Shown: piece after piece, positions 40,604 to 44,301 of the stretch | Numbering within the stretch: the stretch's first letter is position 1 | How the letters are laid out: each line of letters begins with the position of its first letter | Assembly (NCBI GenBank): GCA_018001635.1 | Contig: JAGNHS010000023.1 | Location: 1 to 44,301 of the forward strand | DNA from: Pseudomonadota bacterium | GTDB taxonomy: Bacteria > Bdellovibrionota > UBA2428 | Length of the DNA stretch: 44,301 nt | Direction of reading: 5' to 3' | Notes under the pieces: generated by a model | Told to the model about the DNA's origin: nothing | Database searches by the model: none | What the model saw: the letters and a program-made list of their open reading frames with translations, nothing else | Position numbers and translations under genes: made by a program

Positions 40604-40993
40604 TTGAAAAAAATTACATTAATAATTTCGTTATCGTTCTTTTTTATCTTATCTGCGAACGCAGCTGTTTATCTTGAATCTGTGGAACTGCGAAGTCCTC
40701 AGGTTGATAAAGTGGAATTGGTTTACAATGTTCCTTTCGTAGAAGTTTATATGACCGCGTGGTTAGATGATGATTGTTTTGAATTAGAGCGTGCAGAGAT
40801 TCGTATAGAGGCTAACAGCACAACTAGTTTGATTCCTCGACTCAAAAGACGAAATGCCAATAAATCTTGTGGCAAAAATAAAATGAAATTACGTCGTACT
40901 AAAATTGCTGACCTTGATCCCTCACAAGAAAGTTCTTATACAATACGAGTGCTCGGTTATATGGGATGGCATGAGCAAATTTTAAAAAAATAG
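40604..40993 (+). CDS. Small exported protein, unknown
   Basis: The start is a TTG at 40604, giving a normal signal peptide (KKITLIISLSFFFILSANAA, cleavage after ANA). The frame extends upstream to another TTG at 40583, but that would lie in the terminator. The mature protein has about 108 residues, is beta-rich and basic, and has two cysteines (DDDCFELE and NKSCGKN) likely to form a disulfide. The family is not recognised. It may be a small periplasmic beta-sandwich. The zinc-ribbon gene starts 9 nt after its stop. Confidence 0.6.
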   Translation: MKKITLIISLSFFFILSANAAVYLESVELRSPQVDKVELVYNVPFVEVYMTAWLDDDCFELERAEIRIEANSTTSLIPRLKRRNANKSCGKNKMKLRRTKIADLDPSQESSYTIRVLGYMGWHEQILKK

Positions 40994-41002
40994 GTGTTAG
41001 CC

Positions 41003-41287
41003 ATGAAATGTTTTTCTTGCTCAACTGAAAATAATTTAAATGACGGAAAAGTATATCGCTCGGATCATTGTTTAAAATGCCATCAAGATTTACGTTGTTG
41101 TAGAAATTGTGAGTTTTATGATTCTTCGGCTCAATGGGAATGTCGTGAGCATATTAGTGAGTTGGTAAAAGATAAGGAGCGGGCAAATTATTGCGACTTC
41201 TTTAGACCCGCACAAGGACAATCAATACAAATTGATAACAAAAGCCAAGCGCTTTCAGCGGCAGAAAAGTTATTTAAAAAGTCTTAG
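41003..41287 (+). CDS. Small cysteine-rich, zinc-ribbon-like protein
   Basis: The 94-residue product begins at the ATG at 41003 (AGGTG six bases upstream; a GTG at 40994 is an alternative). It has MKCFSC near the start, then CLKCHQDLRCCRNCEFYDSS (about 24-43), WECREHISELVKDKERANYC, then DFF. The CxxC...CxxC spacing suggests one or two zinc sites, and the block CRNCxFY...CREH...VxDKxxANxCxFF is one I recall as a conserved uncharacterised family in deltaproteobacterial genomes. The function is unknown. The C-terminal 25 residues are polar. It converges on khpA with 11 nt between stops. Confidence 0.72.
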   Translation: MKCFSCSTENNLNDGKVYRSDHCLKCHQDLRCCRNCEFYDSSAQWECREHISELVKDKERANYCDFFRPAQGQSIQIDNKSQALSAAEKLFKKS

Positions 41288-41298
41288 ATAAACTTAGG

Positions 41299-41550
41299 TT
41301 ACTCGATGATTTCTAAAACTGAACGAATCTTCATCTTTGTTGAAGCTGCATTGAGAAGTGTGCGCAACGATTGTGCTGTGCGACCTTGCTTACCAATAAC
41401 TTTACCAAGATCTTCCTTGGCGACATGCAATTCAATAACGGTGGTTTGTTCGCCGTGTATAGCGCTCACCTTAACTCTGTCAGGAGCGTCTACGAGTGCT
41501 TTAACAACGTATTCAATGAGTTCAACTAGTTGATTTTCTTTTTCAGCCAT
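41299..41550 (-). CDS. khpA: KH-domain RNA-binding protein KhpA (YlqC family)
   Basis: The 83-residue protein is a single KH domain: VELIEYVVKALVDAPDRVKV, then the GxxG loop in LGKVIGKQGRTAQSLRTLL (about 48-66). KhpA, usually with KhpB, binds RNA broadly and affects division and growth. The gene commonly lies between rpsP and rimM; here those ribosomal neighbours are absent and the gene stands alone, facing a convergent zinc-ribbon gene and diverging from the dap operon. A GAGGTCGAGC stretch precedes the ATG on the minus strand. Confidence 0.92.
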   Translation of the reverse strand: MAEKENQLVELIEYVVKALVDAPDRVKVSAIHGEQTTVIELHVAKEDLGKVIGKQGRTAQSLRTLLNAASTKMKIRSVLEIIE

Positions 41551-41597
41551 GCTCGACCTCTACCATTCTATGAACTAATCTATAACCACATATTAAC

Positions 41598-41762
41598 ATG
41601 AATTGTCATCACACGAAGTTCTGGGGTCGTTTTTATGTTGCGGTGCTCCTTTTGTTTTTTATTGCTCGCTGCGGCGTTAAGCTGCCGCCTAAGGCCAATC
41701 ATGACGAAGTCGGTCCCCATGAGCTTCTTGAAAAAGACAATAGCAATGGAAATACGCGATGA
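41598..41762 (+). CDS. lptM: LptM (YifL)-like small lipoprotein
   Basis: A 54-codon ORF starts at the ATG at 41598 and its TGA overlaps the dapF ATG (ATGA). The product has a short hydrophobic leader (FYVAVLLLFFIARC) and then CGVKLPPKANHDEVGP. Small lipoproteins with Cys-Gly-x-Lys followed by a proline stretch directly before dapF are the YifL/LptM family, which in E. coli assists LptD maturation. Here the residue before Cys25 is Arg, which is not a standard lipobox residue, and the usual CGLKGPL is altered to CGVKLPP. Size, position and layout make the call likely, but lipidation is uncertain. Confidence 0.65.
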   Translation: MNCHHTKFWGRFYVAVLLLFFIARCGVKLPPKANHDEVGPHELLEKDNSNGNTR

Positions 41763-42550
41763 AGTTTTACAAATGTCAGGCTACTGGCAACGATTTTATA
41801 ATACTCATAGGAAATTTTCGTGAAGCTCAGCGAAAACTTATAGTTCAGAAACTTTGCCTTGATCACTTTGGGGTCGGTGGAGATGGTGTTGTTTTCTTAA
41901 ATGGTAAAGGTGATTTGTGGGATTGGGATTTCTTTAATAAGGATTCCTCGCGTGCCAGCTTCTGCGGTAATGCGGCTTTGTGTGTGGCCCGACTGCTCAA
42001 TAAAAAATATCCCAAAAAAAAGAAATTCACTTTAAAAACTACAGTGGGTCTTGTTGAGCTCAGAGGCTCATCTAAAAAATCTGAAGTGAGTTTACCAAAA
42101 GATTTTGTAAAAGAATTGGACCTTCCTTCGGCACTAACGGATGATCTTTATTTCTTTAATGAAAGAGGCTTATCGGATTTGAAATTAATACAGGCCGGGG
42201 TTCCTCATTTGGTCATGTGTAATCATGAGGTTTGGAATCCTGAAGATCGAAGTGGAAATAGTATGGCGCTTTGTCGGCATGCTTCATTGGGGCCTGAGGG
42301 CGCCAATGTCACTTGGTATTCTAAAAAAACTAAGGAAGCCGTTACTTTTGAACGAGGAGTTTATAAAGAAACTCTCGGTTGTGGAAGTGGTGCTTTGGCC
42401 ATTTATAAAACTTTGGGTGGAAAAGCATCAATGAATTTAAAATTCCCCGGAGGAACATTAAGTATTAAATCCACTTCAACTTCGATTCATCTTCAGGGTG
42501 AATCTCAAATTTTATTCGAGGGAGAATTGCTTGACCTCAAAATTACATGA
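41759..42550 (+). CDS. dapF: Diaminopimelate epimerase DapF
   Basis: DapF converts LL- to meso-diaminopimelate, needed for lysine and peptidoglycan. The N terminus is KFYKCQATGNDFIIL, and the two catalytic cysteines are present: Cys69 in SRASFCGNAALC and Cys208 in KETLGCGSGALA. The FGVGGDGVVFL block (about 37-47) is also conserved. Length 263 is slightly short. NKDSSRASFCGNA replaces the usual NxDGSxAxxCGNG, a mild divergence. It overlaps the upstream lipoprotein by 4 nt and dapA by 20 nt. Confidence 0.95.
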   Translation: MKFYKCQATGNDFIILIGNFREAQRKLIVQKLCLDHFGVGGDGVVFLNGKGDLWDWDFFNKDSSRASFCGNAALCVARLLNKKYPKKKKFTLKTTVGLVELRGSSKKSEVSLPKDFVKELDLPSALTDDLYFFNERGLSDLKLIQAGVPHLVMCNHEVWNPEDRSGNSMALCRHASLGPEGANVTWYSKKTKEAVTFERGVYKETLGCGSGALAIYKTLGGKASMNLKFPGGTLSIKSTSTSIHLQGESQILFEGELLDLKIT

Positions 42551-43445
42551 ACCCAAATCCTGGAAAGGAATTTGGACGGCTTTAATCACTCCTTTAGATG
42601 ATGATGGAAATATAGATGCTCGTTCGCTTAAAGCTTTGATAGAGGACCAAATTTCCTCTGGTGTTAGAGGTTTGGTGATTGCTGGCTCTACGGGTGAGGG
42701 TTCGTTGTTGTCCTCGGAGCTTTATTTTGATTTATTAAAGAAGGCCGTCGATCTGGCCCAGGGAAAAATTCCTTTAGTTGCGGGGCTGGGTATCGGTGGT
42801 ACTGAATTGTGTTTGGAGAATTTAGACAAAGCTAAGAGAGCTGGAGTGGATGGAGTTTTAGCTTCGCCACCAGCGTATATAAAGGCTCCTCAAAGAGCCT
42901 TAGTCACCCATTTTTTGCGACTTGCAGAAGAGGGCTTACCGCTTTGTCTCTATGAAATTGCTGGTCGAAGTGCCTCGTCGATTAATTTAGAAACTATTGT
43001 TGAAATCGTAAATTCAAAAAAAGCTGCGGCAAAGAATATTGTTGCGCTTAAAGATGCCAGTGGAAACATTAATAGGGCCTTGGATCAAAGCGCAGCGCTT
43101 ATGGATCGTTTAGCTCTACTTTCAGGTGATGATGAAACTTTCACTTCTTTTTTGGCGGCCGGAGGAAATGGCGTTATCAGTGTGGCTACCCATCTGATAT
43201 GCAATGAATTTGTAGAAATTCAAAGACTCTTTGAACAGGGCCAATTGGCCGAAGCTCAAGAATTGCAAGCAAAACTCAATCCTTTTATTAGGGGATTGTT
43301 TTGGGAGTCTAATCCTATTCCAGTAAAGTCTTTGTTATTCAAACTTCGCAGAATTCAATCTTTGAAATTTAAGCAACCTCTTTGTCCAATGAAAGAGGAT
43401 TTGTTAGAAGAGCTCATTAGACATTATGAAAAAATCCGTCACTGA
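42531..43445 (+). CDS. dapA: 4-hydroxy-tetrahydrodipicolinate synthase DapA
   Basis: DapA condenses pyruvate with aspartate semialdehyde in the DAP/lysine pathway. The Schiff-base lysine is Lys174 (VALKDASGN), with Tyr141 and Arg146 in LYEIAGRSASS and the substrate loop AGSTGEGSLL (about 51-60). I start at the TTG at 42531, which has GAGGGAGA about 7 nt upstream and gives a 304-residue protein. An upstream in-frame GTG at 42498 is possible but would add 11 odd residues. Motifs deviate a little from the enteric type (YEIAGRS for YNVPSRT; LKDASG for IKEATG), so a related aldolase cannot be wholly excluded, but the flanking dapF and dapB support DapA. Confidence 0.92.
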   Translation: MTSKLHEPKSWKGIWTALITPLDDDGNIDARSLKALIEDQISSGVRGLVIAGSTGEGSLLSSELYFDLLKKAVDLAQGKIPLVAGLGIGGTELCLENLDKAKRAGVDGVLASPPAYIKAPQRALVTHFLRLAEEGLPLCLYEIAGRSASSINLETIVEIVNSKKAAAKNIVALKDASGNINRALDQSAALMDRLALLSGDDETFTSFLAAGGNGVISVATHLICNEFVEIQRLFEQGQLAEAQELQAKLNPFIRGLFWESNPIPVKSLLFKLRRIQSLKFKQPLCPMKEDLLEELIRHYEKIRH

Positions 43446-44151
43446 AAAGAAAACTGTGGGTCGAAAAGGTGTGGCTGTCAGTGGTGGAGGCGGAAGAATG
43501 GGGCGGCTTTTGGTGGCTGTTTTGCATGAACATCCTGTATTCACGCTTTCGTTACTTCTACCGAGAGCTAATCAAATAGAGAGAGTGACTAATCAAGACA
43601 CTCGAGATGTAGAGCTGGTTGTGGATTTTTCAGTTCCTGAAAACACTCTAGCTGTGGCCTCAATGTGTGTGGAGAGGGGCATTCCTTTATTTGTAGGCAC
43701 TACCGGATTTACACCCACGCAATTAAAAAATTTAGAAAATACAATCAATGGAAAAATTCCTTGGGCGATGGTTCCTAACACCAGTCTTGGAGTTTTTTTA
43801 ATGAAAAAAACTATACAAATGTGGGCTCCTTATTTGGGCGTCGATTATCAAGTTTATTTGGAAGAGGCCCATCATATACATAAAAAAGATCACCCCAGTG
43901 GTACGGCTAAAATGTTGGCCGCTGAAGCCATCGAAAATGGTCTAAAATTATCGGACACTTTGGTTATGCGAGGGGGCTCTGAGGTGGGGGACCATCGTTT
44001 AATTGCTTTAGGCACGGGTGAGCGTTTAGAGTTACAGCATAGAGCCGTAGATCGTTCACTTTTTGCAAGTGGGGCTTTGCGTCTGGCTCAAAAATTGATT
44101 AAGCAAAAGCCACGAAGAAAGTCGTATCAAATCGACGAGCTTTTTGAGTAG
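43426..44151 (+). CDS. dapB: 4-hydroxy-tetrahydrodipicolinate reductase DapB
   Basis: DapB reduces the DapA product with NAD(P)H. The nucleotide-binding turn is AVSGGGGRMGRLL (about 17-29), followed by VVDFSVPENTLAVA and VGTTGFTPTQL. The catalytic block is EEAHHIHKKDHPSGTAKMLA, with the His-His pair and Lys, matching the family E-xHHxxKxDxPSGTA. LMKKTIQMWAP comes after NTSLGV. Length 241 is slightly short. It starts 20 nt inside dapA, so the three dap genes are translationally linked. Its stop lies 7 nt before tRNA-Leu. Confidence 0.95.
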   Translation: MKKSVTEKKTVGRKGVAVSGGGGRMGRLLVAVLHEHPVFTLSLLLPRANQIERVTNQDTRDVELVVDFSVPENTLAVASMCVERGIPLFVGTTGFTPTQLKNLENTINGKIPWAMVPNTSLGVFLMKKTIQMWAPYLGVDYQVYLEEAHHIHKKDHPSGTAKMLAAEAIENGLKLSDTLVMRGGSEVGDHRLIALGTGERLELQHRAVDRSLFASGALRLAQKLIKQKPRRKSYQIDELFE

Positions 44152-44158
44152 CACTTAT

Positions 44159-44243
44159 GCCCGGATGGCGGAATTGGTAGACGCGCCAGACTTAGGATCT
44201 GGTACCGATAGGTGTGGAGGTTCGAGTCCTCTTCCGGGCACCA
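44159..44243 (+). tRNA. tRNA-Leu (anticodon UAG)
   Basis: Acceptor arms GCCCGGA and TCCGGGC pair, with discriminator A and encoded CCA (44241-44243). The anticodon arm CCAGA-CTTAGGA-TCTGG gives anticodon TAG (codon CUA and other CUN). A long variable arm and the T arm GAGG-TTCGAGTCCTC complete a class II tRNA, and the A discriminator fits leucine. It is 7 nt downstream of dapB with no clear promoter between, so it is probably co-transcribed with the dap genes or uses a promoter inside dapB. Confidence 0.95.
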
Positions 44244-44301
44244 TTTTTGCGCGGCAAAGATTGCCCTTGAGGCAAGCTTTGATGCACAAAAGGGTGAGCA
44301 C
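44244..44301 (+). repeat. tRNA trailer repeat, copy 2 (after tRNA-Leu), running off the window
   Basis: The 58 nt after the CCA match the trailer of tRNA-Ser (minus strand, 40144-40201) at 57 of 58 positions. The single difference (GCAC for GCGC near 44286) breaks one pair of the hairpin. The window ends inside or at the end of the repeat, so its full length here is unknown. Confidence 0.92.

Noticed and set aside
41635..41823. 62-codon ORF overlapping the dapF start
   Set aside because: It overlaps both the LptM-like frame and dapF in another frame and has no family features.
1..44301. CRISPR array, insertion sequence, prophage or toxin-antitoxin pair
   Set aside because: No regularly spaced repeats, transposase, integrase or phage-type genes were found in either strand.

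Overview
The window looks like chromosomal DNA of a motile Gram-negative bacterium of low to moderate GC, about 40% by eye. FlgH (L ring), FlgI (P ring), beta-barrel proteins and a DUF4105 protein show an outer membrane. Gene content and style fit Bdellovibrionota or another lineage formerly called Deltaproteobacteria: a MinD-like ATPase coupled to a degenerate J-domain/HTH protein, a DUF3015-DUF4105 pair, an orphan CpaF, and many exported proteins of unknown function. That placement is inference; there is no rRNA here to confirm it.

Layout. Positions 1-7611 are a flagellar operon: flgF/G-like 3' end, flgG, flgA, flgH, flgI, flgJ (rod-binding domain only), flgM, flgN, flgK, flgL, mostly joined by ATGA overlaps. 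Positions 7682-11164 hold a MinD/FlhG-like ATPase, a J-domain/HTH protein, an RluA-family pseudouridine synthase and a PgeF/YfiH protein, again overlapping. A convergent gap of 318 bp made almost entirely of hairpins follows, then two minus-strand genes (DUF429-like; an exported protein with HELHH). Positions 13445-18267 carry coaE, an outer-membrane protein, a Nudix hydrolase, cinA and an exported unknown. A 188-bp nested palindrome precedes cpaF and a small secretin-like periplasmic protein. Then come a 58-residue basic protein, uppP, a large exported helical protein, trmB, an SDR-like gene, rpoZ, pepA and an isoprenylcysteine-methyltransferase-like gene. Positions 29553-32478 (minus) encode DUF4105, DUF3015 and beta-barrel proteins. 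Positions 32525-40064 carry a lipase-like hydrolase with pyrE, a histidine kinase / REC-GGDEF / lgt operon, and an SPFH protein. The last 4 kb has tRNA-Ser(CGA), a probable structured RNA with a G-quadruplex motif and a strong terminator, two small genes, khpA, and the lysine/peptidoglycan operon (LptM-like lipoprotein)-dapF-dapA-dapB ending directly in tRNA-Leu(UAG).

The most unusual content is non-coding. First, the two tRNA genes, on opposite strands and 4 kb apart, are followed by the same 58-nt hairpin-forming trailer with one mismatch; the window ends inside the second copy. Second, very long near-perfect intergenic palindromes occur at 11164-11482 and 18273-18460. Third, a hairpin / G4 / terminator cassette lies at 40489-40584. 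Fourth, many genes start only 6-9 nt after a -10-like hexamer and lack a clear Shine-Dalgarno, suggesting frequent leaderless transcription. A 54-residue LptM/YifL-like lipoprotein gene upstream of dapF is easy to miss because of its size.

No CRISPR array, transposase, phage gene or rRNA was seen.
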